Assembly (NCBI RefSeq): GCF_020097815.1
Contig: NZ_CP083663.1
Location: 1,860,001 to 1,924,000, forward strand
From: Haloprofundus salinisoli
Lineage (GTDB): Archaea > Halobacteriota > Halobacteria > Halobacteriales > Haloferacaceae
Length of the DNA: 64,000 nucleotides
Direction of reading: 5' to 3'
Below are positions 50,638-59,721 of the stretch, in pieces (positions within the stretch are counted from its first letter, which is position 1; every line of letters starts with the position of its first letter). The position numbers and the translations under genes are program-made. The notes beneath the pieces are model-generated. The model worked only from the letters and a program-made list of their open reading frames with translations, searched no databases and was not told the origin of the DNA.

Positions 50638-50955
50638 TCAGACGAGTTCTTCGGCGACGACCGACGCCGACAGCAGTTTCGGGTCGACCGCGAGGTCGGC
50701 CTGTCCTTTTGCGAACTCCGGTAGCGACTGGTTCGCGTAGACGACGACCCGAACGCCGGGGTTCAGCTCCTTCGCCAGCGGAATCGCCGTCGCCTCCGCC
50801 ACGTCGGTGAGGACGACGAGGTCCGCACCGTCGATCCCGGCGTCTTCGAGCGCCGGGCGGGTGACGATGTCCTCGATGCGCGTAAGTTCGACACCCTCGT
50901 CGGCGAGGGCGTCGGCCAGTCCGTTCTCGTCGGGGCCGCAGAGTATCGCTTTCAT
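50638..50955 (-). CDS. DUF7126 protein, Rossmann-like, next to guaAb and pyrG
   Basis: A 105-residue protein with an alternating strand-helix pattern (KAILCGPDENGLADALADEGVELTRI, then ADLVVLTDVAEATAIPLAKELNP) like a cut-down TrkA-N/Rossmann domain. The haloarchaeal family DUF7126 is found beside pyrG and is sometimes labelled CTP synthetase, which it is not by length. It follows guaAb by 48 nt in the pyrG-guaAb operon and may bind a nucleotide to tune these enzymes. Confidence 0.72.
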   Translation of the reverse strand: MKAILCGPDENGLADALADEGVELTRIEDIVTRPALEDAGIDGADLVVLTDVAEATAIPLAKELNPGVRVVVYANQSLPEFAKGQADLAVDPKLLSASVVAEELV

Positions 50956-51003
50956 AGATTACGTGAAGTTCGGAGGCTCGCTGATTCGGTGGGGTCCGTC
51001 GAG

Positions 51004-51921
51004 TTACTCGTACTCGATGGTCGCGGGCGGTTTGTGCGTCACGTCGTAGACGACGCGCGCGACGTTGTCGTTCGTTCCGGTGATTCGGCTCTGGATGCGC
51101 TGGAGCGTCTCCCAACTGAGTTCCTGGGCGCGGGCGGTCATTCCGTCGCGGCTCTCGACGGAGCGGACGGCGACGATCCAGCCGTGGACGCGGTTGTCAC
51201 CTTTCACGCCGGTGCCTTTGCCGACGACGGCGGCGAACGCCTGCCACGGGTCGTACTCCTCCAGCTCCTCCTCGACGACGTGACACGCTTCGCGCGCCAC
51301 TTCGACTTTCTCCTGGGTCACCTCGCCGATGACGCGGACCGCGAGGCCCGGGCCGGGGAACGGCATCCGCTCGGCGACGACCTCCTCTAAATCGAGCGCG
51401 CGAGCGACCTCTCGAACTTCGTCCTTGTAGAGGTCACGGACCGGTTCGACGATGCCCTCGAAGTCGACGACGTCCGGCAGACCGCCGACGTTGTGGTGCG
51501 ACTTGATGCCGCCCTCGCTCTCGATGCGGTCGGGGTAGATGGTCCCCTGGACGAGGTAGTCGGCGTCGGTGTCTCTCGCCTCGCGCTCGAACTCGCGGAT
51601 GAACTGCTCGCCGATGACCTCGCGCTTGACTTCGGGGTCGACGACGCCCGAGAGCGCGTCGAAGAACCGCTCGTGGGCGTCGACGACGCGGAGGCTCTCC
51701 ATGAAACTGAACGTCTCGCGGATGCCCTCCGTCTCGCCTTTCCGCATCAGGCCGGTGTCGACGTAGACGGGGGTGAGCTGCTCGCCGATGGCTTCGTAGG
51801 CGAGCGCGGCCGCGACCGAGGAGTCGACGCCGCCCGAGAGCGCGATGATGGCGTGGGCGTCGCCTACTTCGTCTTTAATCTCTGCAACGGCTTCTTCGAT
51901 GAATGAATCAGTGTCGACCAT
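51004..51921 (-). CDS. guaAb: GMP synthase ATP-pyrophosphatase subunit (GuaAb)
   Basis: A 305-residue subunit B of the archaeal two-part GMP synthase, adenylating XMP and receiving ammonia from a separate glutaminase subunit. The PP-loop SGGVDSS (about 30-36), the AVRVIGE segment and the C-terminal [15 protein letters not shown] dimerisation motif are intact. The glutaminase subunit (guaAa) is not in the window. Its ATG overlaps the pyrG stop by one base (TGATG-type), so the two are coupled. Confidence 0.94.
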   Translation of the reverse strand: MVDTDSFIEEAVAEIKDEVGDAHAIIALSGGVDSSVAAALAYEAIGEQLTPVYVDTGLMRKGETEGIRETFSFMESLRVVDAHERFFDALSGVVDPEVKREVIGEQFIREFEREARDTDADYLVQGTIYPDRIESEGGIKSHHNVGGLPDVVDFEGIVEPVRDLYKDEVREVARALDLEEVVAERMPFPGPGLAVRVIGEVTQEKVEVAREACHVVEEELEEYDPWQAFAAVVGKGTGVKGDNRVHGWIVAVRSVESRDGMTARAQELSWETLQRIQSRITGTNDNVARVVYDVTHKPPATIEYE

Positions 51922-53567
51922 CAGGCTTCGACCTCCTTGGGCTCCTCGTGCTGTTCGAGAATCGATTCGACGAGGCCGACGAACGGCGGACTCGCTCTGT
52001 CGGGACGCGAGCGGTACTCGGGGTGGAACTGCGTCCCCAGGAAGTACGGGTGGTCCGCGAGCTCGACGATCTCCATGCGGTTGCCCGACTTGCCCGAGAA
52101 CGTCAGGGCATCGGCTTCGAGTTCGGAGAAGAACTCGGGGTTCACCTCGTAGCGGTGGCGATGCCGTTCGGTGCAGGTGTCGTCGCCGTAGACGCGGTGG
52201 GCGAGCGTCCCGGCTTCGATGTCGGTGTCGTGCGCGCCGAGGCGCATCGTCCCGCCCATATCCTCCATGTCGTACTGTTCGGGCAGGAGGTCGATGACCG
52301 GGTGTGCGGTCTCGGGGTCCAGTTCCGCCGAGTGGGCGTCTTCCCAGCCGAGGACGTTGCGGGCGTACTCGACGACGGCCATCTGGAAACCGAGACAGAG
52401 GCCGAGGAAGGGCACGTCGTTTTCGCGGGCGTAGCGAATGGCCTCGATCTTCCCCTCGGTCCCGCGGGAGCCGAAGCCGCCGGGGACGACGATACCGTCG
52501 GCGTTCTCCAAGCGTTCGGTGTGGTGGTCGCGCATCTCGTCGGAGTCGACCCAGTGGACGTTCACCTCGACGCCCGTCTCGATACCGGCGTGCTTGAGCG
52601 CCTCGCGGACCGACATGTAGGCGTCTTCGAGGTCGTACTTACCGACGAGCGCGATATCGACGGAACCCTCGCGGTTGCGCGTCACCAGGTCGCGCCAGCG
52701 ACTGTCGCGTTCGCCCTCCGGTAGCGCTTCGCCGTCGAGCGAGAGGCGTTCCATCACGTACTCGTCGAGACCCTCCTCCTCGACCATCAGCGGAACGTGG
52801 TAGATGTCCTCGACGTCGGGGTTCGAGAAGACAGCCTCCGTGGGTACGTCGCAGAACAGCGCGATTTTCTCCCGCGTGTCGATGTCGAGGCGGTTCTGGT
52901 TGCGACCGATGAGGATGTCGGGCTGTAGGCCGATGCTCCGCAGCTCCTTCACGCTGTGCTGGGTCGGCTTGGTTTTCTGCTCGCCGTTCTTCGAGTCGGG
53001 AACGAGCGTGACGTGCATGAACAGGATGTCCTCCTCGGCCTCCTCGTGGGCGAACTGTCGGAGCGCTTCGAGATACGGCATCGACTCGATGTCGCCGACC
53101 GTCCCACCGACTTCGACGATGCAGACGTCGGCGTCCTCGGCGGCCTCGCGGACGCGCCGCTTGATGTCGTCGGTGATGTGCGGGATGATCTGGACCGTCT
53201 TCCCGAGGTAGTCGCCGGCGCGCTCCTTCTCGATGACGTGCTGGTACGTCTTGCCCGTGGTGACGTTGTGGTCGGAGGTCATGTCGACCCCGAGGAACCG
53301 CTCGTAGTTCCCGAGGTCGAGGTCGACCTCGCCGCCGTCTTTCAGCACGTACACCTCGCCGTGCTGGTACGGGTTCATCGTTCCGGCGTCGACGTTCAGG
53401 TACGGGTCGATCTTCACCGCGGTGACGTCGAACCCGGCGTTCGACAGCAGGCGCCCGGTGCTGGCTGCCGTGATTCCCTTGCCGAGTCCGGACATCACAC
53501 CCCCGGTGACGAAAATGAACTTCCTCCCTAGATTCGGGTTGTATCCCGTGTCGGGTTCCGTCGGCAT
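51921..53567 (-). CDS. pyrG: CTP synthase
   Basis: A 548-residue CTP synthase, making CTP from UTP, ATP and glutamine. The synthetase domain begins [15 protein letters not shown] and holds [14 protein letters not shown]. The glutaminase domain from about 295 has the nucleophile in LGLCLGFQM and the His-Glu pair in QFHPEY. Length and motifs are normal. It leads an operon with guaAb and a DUF7126 gene, joining pyrimidine and purine end steps. A 12-bp palindrome lies 43 bp upstream. Confidence 0.96.
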   Translation of the reverse strand: MPTEPDTGYNPNLGRKFIFVTGGVMSGLGKGITAASTGRLLSNAGFDVTAVKIDPYLNVDAGTMNPYQHGEVYVLKDGGEVDLDLGNYERFLGVDMTSDHNVTTGKTYQHVIEKERAGDYLGKTVQIIPHITDDIKRRVREAAEDADVCIVEVGGTVGDIESMPYLEALRQFAHEEAEEDILFMHVTLVPDSKNGEQKTKPTQHSVKELRSIGLQPDILIGRNQNRLDIDTREKIALFCDVPTEAVFSNPDVEDIYHVPLMVEEEGLDEYVMERLSLDGEALPEGERDSRWRDLVTRNREGSVDIALVGKYDLEDAYMSVREALKHAGIETGVEVNVHWVDSDEMRDHHTERLENADGIVVPGGFGSRGTEGKIEAIRYARENDVPFLGLCLGFQMAVVEYARNVLGWEDAHSAELDPETAHPVIDLLPEQYDMEDMGGTMRLGAHDTDIEAGTLAHRVYGDDTCTERHRHRYEVNPEFFSELEADALTFSGKSGNRMEIVELADHPYFLGTQFHPEYRSRPDRASPPFVGLVESILEQHEEPKEVEA

Positions 53568-53609
53568 ACCGACTGTGCGCGAGGCCCGTTGAAGAACGTT
53601 TCGTCACGT

Positions 53610-53621
53610 GCAAACGTTTGC
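53610..53621. promoter_or_regulatory. Perfect 12-bp palindrome GCAAACGTTTGC upstream of pyrG
   Basis: The palindrome lies 43-54 bp upstream of the pyrG ATG and overlaps a CACGTG hexamer (53605-53610). The position over the expected promoter suggests an operator; the regulator is unknown. Confidence 0.5.
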
Positions 53622-53788
53622 GAGAGGCCCACAAATCCACAGTTCGTGATTGATGCCTCATCTGCCACTTGCGCGGCACCAGAGAGGGGCTTGCCCCGTT
53701 TCTCGCGTCCATCGTGGGTTCGCCCGAACAACCGTTTCCGAGGTCGGCCGGCAGAAACGTCTATCCGCTTGCCCGTCTATGGACGAAC

Positions 53789-54568
53789 GTGCCGCCGACT
53801 CACGACTACCACGTCCATTCGACGTACTCGGACGGCAAGTTCCTCTATCGGATGCTGCGCGCCGCCGAGGAGGCCGGACTCGACGCCGTCGGATTCGCCG
53901 ACCACTGCAACGCCTCCGCCCGCGAGGAGGCCCGCCAGCGGACTTTCGAACTCGGATTCAACCTCGACCAGACGTACCCGCGTCGGCGGGCGGCCATCGA
54001 CTCGCTCCGCGAGCAGTTCGGCGTTCGCATCTTCGACGCCGTCGAGATGGACTACGACCCGCGCGACGAGACGGAGATTCGCACGTTCCTCGACGACGCC
54101 GGGTTCGACTACGCCGTCGGCAGCGTCCACCGCCTCGACGGAACGAACGTCCACACCGAGGGCTTCTTCGCGGCGAAATCCGAGGTCGAACAGCAGGCGT
54201 ACGTCGACGACTACTTCGACAAAGTCGTCTCGCTCGTCGACTCGGAGCTGTTCGAGATTGCCGCCCACGTCGACCTCGTGGAGCGAAACCCCGCGCTCCG
54301 AGGGTACGCCACCGCCGACCACTACGAACGCGTCGCCGACGCGTTCGCGCGCTCCCGAACGGTTCCCGAAATCAACGCCGGGCGCGTCCTCCGGGAGTAC
54401 GGTCAGATTCACCCCTCGCCACCGCTTCTCGAACTGCTACTCGAACGCGGCGTCGGGTTCACCCTCGGCACTGACTCGCACCGCCCGCTCGAACTCAGAG
54501 AGCGGCTGCCGGTCCTCTTGGAGCAGTTCGAGGAGTACGATATCGAACCGGTCCGACTGTTCGACTGA
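53789..54568 (+). CDS. PHP-domain hydrolase (histidinol-phosphatase-like)
   Basis: A 259-residue PHP metal-dependent phosphoesterase. Metal ligands lie in HDYHVHSTYSDG near the N-terminus, FADHCN, AVEMDYD, GSVHRL, AHVDLVERN and GTDSHRP. This resembles the HisK-type histidinol phosphatase group, though no his gene is near. I chose the GTG at 53789; the longer open frame upstream is not PHP-like, and a TATA-like stretch lies around 53758-53766. It diverges from pyrG. Confidence 0.82.
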   Translation: MPPTHDYHVHSTYSDGKFLYRMLRAAEEAGLDAVGFADHCNASAREEARQRTFELGFNLDQTYPRRRAAIDSLREQFGVRIFDAVEMDYDPRDETEIRTFLDDAGFDYAVGSVHRLDGTNVHTEGFFAAKSEVEQQAYVDDYFDKVVSLVDSELFEIAAHVDLVERNPALRGYATADHYERVADAFARSRTVPEINAGRVLREYGQIHPSPPLLELLLERGVGFTLGTDSHRPLELRERLPVLLEQFEEYDIEPVRLFD

Positions 54569-54577
54569 TTCCGCCGG

Positions 54578-55861
54578 TTACTCGTCGCGTCGCGTCGCGG
54601 CGTCGTCCGACTCCTCTCCGTCGTCCCCGTCCGTCACCGCAGCGTCTTCGTCGGCCGCTTCGACGACCTCGCGCTTCTCGATGACCTCGTCGTCGACGTC
54701 CTCCGCCGTGTCGCTATCGACTCCGTCGTCTGCCGTCTCACCCTCGCGCTCGACGTCGCTCGCGTCGCCCTTGCTCTCGTCGACGTCCGCAAATTCGCCG
54801 GGTTCGTCGCCCGCTCGAACGTCGTCGTCGGTTCGCTCGACGCCCGAAACCTCCAGAATCAGGTCGGGGCCGAACGCGCTCGCGGGGGTCTGATACCCGG
54901 TCGGCGCGTCGCCGGCGAGCGTCTTCTCCGCACACAGGACCGCCGTCTCCGCGGTGAGCGCGTAGGTGTTGGGAGTCCGGAGTCGAGAGACGACGCGTTC
55001 GTCGCCGTCGTCGGCCGCTTCGCCCCACACGTACACCGTCGCGTCCGCTCGCTCTCCGGCGCTGGGGTCCTCGGCGTAGCGGTCGGCGACCCGTTTGAGC
55101 AGCCGTTTCGCCGGTTTCGTGTCGAGCAGCGGGGCGAGGTAGCGCTGTGCCTCCATCGCCCGCCGCGTCGACTCCGGGAACGACGCGTACACCTCGATGT
55201 TCGGAATGCCCGTCGACGTGTACGCCGTCGAGACGTCGCCCCAGGGGATGGTGACGGCAGTGCGATACCCACGGCCGAAGTCGATCTCACGCGTCTTCCA
55301 TCCGCTCGGCACTTGGTGGAGCATGCCGTCCTCACGAATCGCGCCGCCCTCGCCGAGGCCCTCGATGGCCGTCTTCAGCGTCCCCGTCGACAGCGACCCC
55401 GAGGTGTCGAAGCCGAGCGCGAGATGCGTCGCCTCCGGCAGTCGGTCGGCGAGGTGAGCGGCGAGACAGTCGGTCGGCACCACGTCGAAGCCGACGCCTG
55501 GCAGCAGGGTGACTCCGACCTCCTCGGCCTCCGGACCGCGGCGCTTCAGACGCTCGAACACCTGAATCTCGCCGGTGATGTCGAGGTAGTTCGCGCCGAC
55601 GTCGAGGCAGGCGTCGACCATGGGTTCGGCCGTCGTCGAGAACGGCCCCGCGCAGTTCAACACGGTGTGGGCGTCGTCGATTCGGTCGGCGACGGTGTCG
55701 AGAGAGGCGACGCGAGCGCGGACGCCGAGTTCGTCGGCTTGGGCGGTCACCTTCTCGGCGTCGCGGCCGACGAGAATCGGGTCGAGACCGCGCTCGACGG
55801 CCTTCTCGGCGACGAGCGACCCCGTGTAGCCGTACGAACCGTAGATGACGAGTTCGGACAT
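54578..55861 (-). CDS. Saccharopine dehydrogenase-family reductase with acidic tail
   Basis: A 427-residue Rossmann-fold protein of the saccharopine dehydrogenase/trans-acting enoyl reductase family. The cofactor loop is GSYGYTGSL (8-16), and CAGPF, LPGVGFDVVPTDCLA and TLKTAIEG are family motifs. The catalytic domain ends near residue 345; the last 80 residues are an acidic disordered tail (D/E-rich), unusual for the family. The substrate may be a lipid or unsaturated thioester. Confidence 0.8.
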   Translation of the reverse strand: MSELVIYGSYGYTGSLVAEKAVERGLDPILVGRDAEKVTAQADELGVRARVASLDTVADRIDDAHTVLNCAGPFSTTAEPMVDACLDVGANYLDITGEIQVFERLKRRGPEAEEVGVTLLPGVGFDVVPTDCLAAHLADRLPEATHLALGFDTSGSLSTGTLKTAIEGLGEGGAIREDGMLHQVPSGWKTREIDFGRGYRTAVTIPWGDVSTAYTSTGIPNIEVYASFPESTRRAMEAQRYLAPLLDTKPAKRLLKRVADRYAEDPSAGERADATVYVWGEAADDGDERVVSRLRTPNTYALTAETAVLCAEKTLAGDAPTGYQTPASAFGPDLILEVSGVERTDDDVRAGDEPGEFADVDESKGDASDVEREGETADDGVDSDTAEDVDDEVIEKREVVEAADEDAAVTDGDDGEESDDAATRRDE

Positions 55862-55980
55862 ACTATCACGGTACGAGACGCTGGCTGTTGGGCGTTGTGG
55901 CGTCTCTCACCCGGCGAGCGCGAAGCAGACGGCTCTGCCGCGACCGGAGGCTTTTGGCGTCGTCTCCGCGAACCCCGCGT

Positions 55981-56781
55981 ATGGACTTCCCACGGCTCGG
56001 ACTCGGAACGTACCAGAACAAGGACCTCGACCAGTGCGCGGCGAGCGTCGAGACGGCTCTGAACGTCGGCTTCCGTCACATCGACACCGCGCAGGGCTAC
56101 GAGAACGAGGAGGCCGTCGGCGACGGCGTCGACGCGGCCGACGTCTCCCGCGACGACCTCTTCGTCGCCACCAAACTCGACACCGGTAACCTCGGCTACG
56201 ACGACGTGCTGGAGACGACCCGCGAGAGCGCCCAGAAACTCGGCGTCGACACCATCGACCTCATGTACGTCCACTGGCCGCTGAACACCTACGACCCCGA
56301 GGAGACGCTTCCGGCACTCGACGAGCTCCGCGACGAGGGTGTCATCGAACACGTCGGCCTGAGCAACTTCCGCCCCGACCAACTCGACGAGGCGAAGGAC
56401 CACCTCGACGCGCCCATCTTCGCCCACCAGGTCGAGATGCACCCGATGCTCCAGCAGGAGGAGCTCCGCGAGTACGCCCGCGAGGACGACCACTGGCTGG
56501 TCGCGTACTGCCCCATCGCCCGCAACGACGTCGCCGACGTCTCCGAGATTCAGGATATCGCCGAAAAACACGACGCGAGCGCCGCGCAGGTCGCGCTCGC
56601 GTGGCTGCTCTCGAAGGACCAGGTCGCTCCCATCCCGAAGGCGACCGGCGAGGAGCACATCCTCCAGAACTTCGGGGCCAAAGACCTCGAACTCGACGAG
56701 GAAGACGTCTCGGCCATCGACGGCCTCGACCGCGAGGAGCGCATCGTCGACTTCGACGACGCGCCGTGGAACCAGGTCTGA
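55981..56781 (+). CDS. Aldo/keto reductase
   Basis: A 266-residue NADPH-dependent oxidoreductase. The catalytic residues are Asp in HIDTAQGYENE, Tyr in the same segment, Lys in VATKLD and His in YVHWPL. The cofactor end IPKATGEEHI is present. It reduces aldehydes or ketones, but the substrate is not evident. The ATG at 55981 is preceded by GC-rich sequence without a strong TATA box. It diverges from the reductase gene at 55861. Confidence 0.9.
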   Translation: MDFPRLGLGTYQNKDLDQCAASVETALNVGFRHIDTAQGYENEEAVGDGVDAADVSRDDLFVATKLDTGNLGYDDVLETTRESAQKLGVDTIDLMYVHWPLNTYDPEETLPALDELRDEGVIEHVGLSNFRPDQLDEAKDHLDAPIFAHQVEMHPMLQQEELREYAREDDHWLVAYCPIARNDVADVSEIQDIAEKHDASAAQVALAWLLSKDQVAPIPKATGEEHILQNFGAKDLELDEEDVSAIDGLDREERIVDFDDAPWNQV

Positions 56782-56946
56782 GCGCCCACAGAGGGTAATT
56801 TCGACGCATCTTCGGTTCTGTAAGTACTTTCACTGCGGTTGGCTCGCGCTTATTGCAGCCAAAGACGTCTGAGTAAAACACGAGCATCAGCAGTGGTCGG
56901 TGGTGGGACACCGACGCGGTGCTCGTTCCCCTTGGGAGGATTGAGC

Positions 56947-57030
56947 ATGAGGAGACAGACGGTTTCACGACATAGGAGTTTCGACGAACAGCACGAGAGA
57001 CCCCGTCGCGTCGCCGGAGGTGCGCGATGA
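56947..57030 (+). CDS. Possible 27-aa upstream peptide coupled to a membrane protein gene
   Basis: An ATG at 56947 follows a strong GGGAGG Shine-Dalgarno sequence and reads 27 codons, ending in TGA that overlaps the next ATG (ATGA at 57027). The peptide is very basic (MRRQTVSRHRS...). Basic charge is unusual for this organism, so it is more likely a translational coupler or leader than a stable protein. Confidence 0.35.
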   Translation: MRRQTVSRHRSFDEQHERPRRVAGGAR

Positions 57031-57320
57031 GCGCCGCCCGGGTTGACGAGCACGCCGAGAGCGACGGCCGCGCGGAAGGCGACGAGAGCGACGAACCCGA
57101 CGGCTGTGCGGCGAGACGTAGACAGACGCGCACCGTCGTCGCCGTCGCGCTCCTCTTCTCGCTGCTCGGCGCGACGCTCCCGCGGTTGGCCAGCGGCGAC
57201 CCGCTCGCAGCGTGGGAGGTGTTCCTGCTTTCGACGCTCGGTCTCGCGGCGGGCATCGCGACGCTCGGCGGCGACTCGGTCAGAACCGCCGCCGCGGTGT
57301 TTCGGGAGAGCGGGCCGTAG
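57027..57320 (+). CDS. Small two-helix membrane protein
   Basis: A 97-residue protein with a charged, acidic N-terminus (1-35), two hydrophobic helices (about 37-53 and 62-80) and a short tail. No family is recognised. The ATG overlaps the stop of a 27-codon upstream frame. It converges on a frameshifted gene. Confidence 0.6.
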   Translation: MSAARVDEHAESDGRAEGDESDEPDGCAARRRQTRTVVAVALLFSLLGATLPRLASGDPLAAWEVFLLSTLGLAAGIATLGGDSVRTAAAVFRESGP

Positions 57321-57338
57321 CGGCCGATGTCTTGGCCG

Positions 57339-57592
57339 TCAGATGACCGGTCGCGCCAGCGCCCCGCCGACGGGGTCGGTGAGCGCGCCGACGGCGAGAC
57401 CGAGGCCCGTCGCGCGAGCCTTGACGGCGGCGAACTCGGCGGTCGCGTCCCGCTCGGCGAGCAGTTCGTAGAGCCGCGTGCCGTCGCTGCCGGAGCGGAA
57501 CGTCTGGCCGACGGCCCACGCGCCGTAGACGAACGCGAACTCCCAGAACGTCGTCGCCCGTCGACGGTTGTCGTTCCCTCGCCGTCGCTCAC
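57339..57592 (-). pseudogene. Frameshifted small gene, about 84 aa
   Basis: From the GTG at 57592 the frame reads MSDGEGTTTVDGR. A shift of one base near 57556 leads into an open frame with excellent haloarchaeal codon use: TTFWEFAFVYGAWAVGQ, then RSGSDGTRLYELLAERDA and a hydrophobic C-terminus ending LARPVI before TGA at 57339-57341. The long frame by itself has no ATG, GTG or TTG start. I infer a single-base frameshift, from mutation or from a sequencing error. A TTTAAA element lies about 20 nt before the GTG. No family recognised. The rest of the 57321-57646 gap holds only promoter sequence. Confidence 0.55.
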
Positions 57593-57607
57593 GCGTCGCT
57601 GAGCCGA

Positions 57608-57616
57608 CTTTAAACT
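57608..57616. promoter_or_regulatory. Palindromic TTTAAA promoter element between pseudogene and E1-alpha
   Basis: CTTTAAACT can serve as TATA box for E1-alpha (GTG at 57647, about 34 nt away) and for the small broken gene on the other strand (GTG at 57592, about 20 nt away). Confidence 0.4.
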
Positions 57617-57646
57617 AAGTAGCTCCTCGCAGACATTCGAACAACC

Positions 57647-58732
57647 GTGCCGCGTGAAACAGCCTACGAACTCTCGATAGACTACGTGCAGGTGCTGGAG
57701 CCCGACGGGAGTGTCGACGCCGAGTTGGAACCTGACCTCTCCGAGGACGACCTGCTCGAGATGTACTGGACGATGAGACGCTCCCGGCGACTCGACGAGC
57801 GCGCCATCGCCCTGCAACGACGGGGCGAACTCGGGACCTACGCGCCCGCCATCGGGCAGGAGGCCGCCCAAGCTGGCAGCGCCCACGCGCTCGCCGACGA
57901 GGACTGGATGGTAACGTCGTTCCGCGAGACGCCTGCCTACCTCGCCCGCGGGACGCCGCCGCAGATGTTACTGTGGTACGCGATGGGGATGGAGGAGGGG
58001 TCGGCGACGACGCGCGAGAGCCGAAACATGCCGCCGTCGATTCCGGTCGGTTCGCAGGCGCTCCACGGGGCCGGTCTCGGATGGGCCCAGGAGATCGCCG
58101 GCGAGGACGCCGCGTCGCTCGTCTACTTCGGCGACGGCGCGACCAGCGAGGGCGACGTCTACGAGGCGACCAACCTCGCGGGCGTCTTCGACGCCCACAC
58201 CGTCTTCCTCTGTCAGAACAACCAGTACGCCATCTCGGTGCCGCGCACGAAACAGACCCGCGCGGAGACGCTGGCGCAGAAGGCCGCCGCCGCCGGTATC
58301 GAGGGCGTGCAGGTCGACGGCAACGATGTGCTCGGCACCTACGCCGTGGTGCGCGACGCGCTGGAGAGCGCCCGCGCCGGCGACCCGGTGTTCGTCGAGG
58401 CGCTGACCTACCGCCGCTCGCTGCACACCACCTCCGACGACCCCTCCGTTTACCGCCACGAAGAGGAGGAAGACGAGTGGGAGACCCGAGACCCCGTTGT
58501 CCGGTTCGAGACGTACCTCCGCGAGCGCGGTGTGCTAGACGACGACCGTATCGTCGACGTGCAGGAGTCCATCGAGGAGGAACTCCGCGAGGAGATTCAA
58601 GCGGCGAACGAGGGCCGTGAGAGCGTCGACGCCGAGGAGATGTTCGACTACGCCTTCGAGACGCCGATTCCGGAGTTGGAACGCCAACGCACCGAGTTCC
58701 GTGACGCCGCATCGGAGGGCGAGAACCGATGA
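57647..58732 (+). CDS. 2-oxoacid dehydrogenase E1 component, alpha subunit
   Basis: A 361-residue thiamine-diphosphate subunit. The cofactor motif GDGATSEGDVYEATNLAGV...QNNQYA is complete, as is the YRRSLHTTSDDPS loop. It pairs with the beta subunit gene that overlaps it by 4 nt. In archaea such complexes may oxidise pyruvate or branched-chain 2-oxoacids. E2 and E3 genes are absent here, so the rest of the complex must be elsewhere. It starts with GTG at 57647. A second alpha gene lies at 21278. Confidence 0.9.
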   Translation: MPRETAYELSIDYVQVLEPDGSVDAELEPDLSEDDLLEMYWTMRRSRRLDERAIALQRRGELGTYAPAIGQEAAQAGSAHALADEDWMVTSFRETPAYLARGTPPQMLLWYAMGMEEGSATTRESRNMPPSIPVGSQALHGAGLGWAQEIAGEDAASLVYFGDGATSEGDVYEATNLAGVFDAHTVFLCQNNQYAISVPRTKQTRAETLAQKAAAAGIEGVQVDGNDVLGTYAVVRDALESARAGDPVFVEALTYRRSLHTTSDDPSVYRHEEEEDEWETRDPVVRFETYLRERGVLDDDRIVDVQESIEEELREEIQAANEGRESVDAEEMFDYAFETPIPELERQRTEFRDAASEGENR

Positions 58733-59697
58733 CGGAACGGCAACGACTCGTTGAGGCGGTCCGCAATACCCTGTTTGAGGAGATGGCACGCGACGACTCC
58801 GTGGTCGTCTACGGACAGGACGTGGGCCGAAACGGCGGCGTCTTCCGGGCGACGCAGGGACTCATCGACGAGTATCCGAACCGCGTCTACGACGCCCCCG
58901 TCGCCGAAGCGGGTATCGTCGGCCTCGGCGTCGGACTGGGGACCTACGGCTTCACGCCCGTCCCCGAGATCGAGTTCTCGGGGTTCATGCACCAGGCGTT
59001 CCACCAGATACAGCAGCACGTCGCCCGTCTCCGCAGTCGGACGCGCGGCGAACTGAACTGCCCGATGACCATCCGCGCGCCCTACGGCGGCGGCATCCGG
59101 GCGCTCGAACACCACTCCGAGAGCTTCGAAGCCGGCTACGCGCACACACCGGGACTGAAAGTCGTCGTTCCCTCGACGCCCGCCGACGCGAAGGGACTGC
59201 TGACGAGCTCCATCCGCGACCCCGACCCAGTCGTCTTCTTCGAGCCGACGCGACTCTACCGGGCGTTCCGCGAGGAGGTTCCCGAGGGCGACTACACCGT
59301 GCCGCTCGGCGAAGCCGACGTGGTGCGGGAGGGCGAGGACGTGACGGTGGTCGCGTGGGGCGCGATGCGCCACCGTGCGTTCGACGCGGCGGAGAGCGTC
59401 GACGCGAGCGTCGAGGTGGTCGACCCGCGTAGCATCGTCCCGTTCGACACGGAGACGGTGCTGGAGTCGGTCCGGAAGACCGGTCGTTGCGTCGTGGTCC
59501 ACGAAGCGCCCAAGACGGGCGGGATGGCCGCCGAGATAACGGCTCGCATCAACGACCGCGCGCTCTACTATCTCGAAGCGCCGGTCCAACGCGTCACCGG
59601 CTACGACGTACCCTACCCGCTGTTCGCCAGAGAGGACGAGTACGTCCCCGACGAGAGCCGGATTCGACGGGGTATCGAGCGGTCGCTGTCGGGGTAA
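58729..59697 (+). CDS. 2-oxoacid dehydrogenase E1 component, beta subunit
   Basis: A 322-residue partner of the preceding alpha subunit (4-nt ATGA overlap). FSGFMHQAFHQIQQHVARLR and MTIRAPYGGGIRALEHHSES are the usual interface and thiamine-binding segments; VHEAPKTGGMAAEI and the C-terminal PYPL segment fit the transketolase C-domain. It supplies the other half of the active site. No E2 or E3 gene follows. Confidence 0.92.
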   Translation: MTERQRLVEAVRNTLFEEMARDDSVVVYGQDVGRNGGVFRATQGLIDEYPNRVYDAPVAEAGIVGLGVGLGTYGFTPVPEIEFSGFMHQAFHQIQQHVARLRSRTRGELNCPMTIRAPYGGGIRALEHHSESFEAGYAHTPGLKVVVPSTPADAKGLLTSSIRDPDPVVFFEPTRLYRAFREEVPEGDYTVPLGEADVVREGEDVTVVAWGAMRHRAFDAAESVDASVEVVDPRSIVPFDTETVLESVRKTGRCVVVHEAPKTGGMAAEITARINDRALYYLEAPVQRVTGYDVPYPLFAREDEYVPDESRIRRGIERSLSG

Positions 59698-59721
59698 TCT
59701 GACTCGCGCGCTTCCGTTCGG

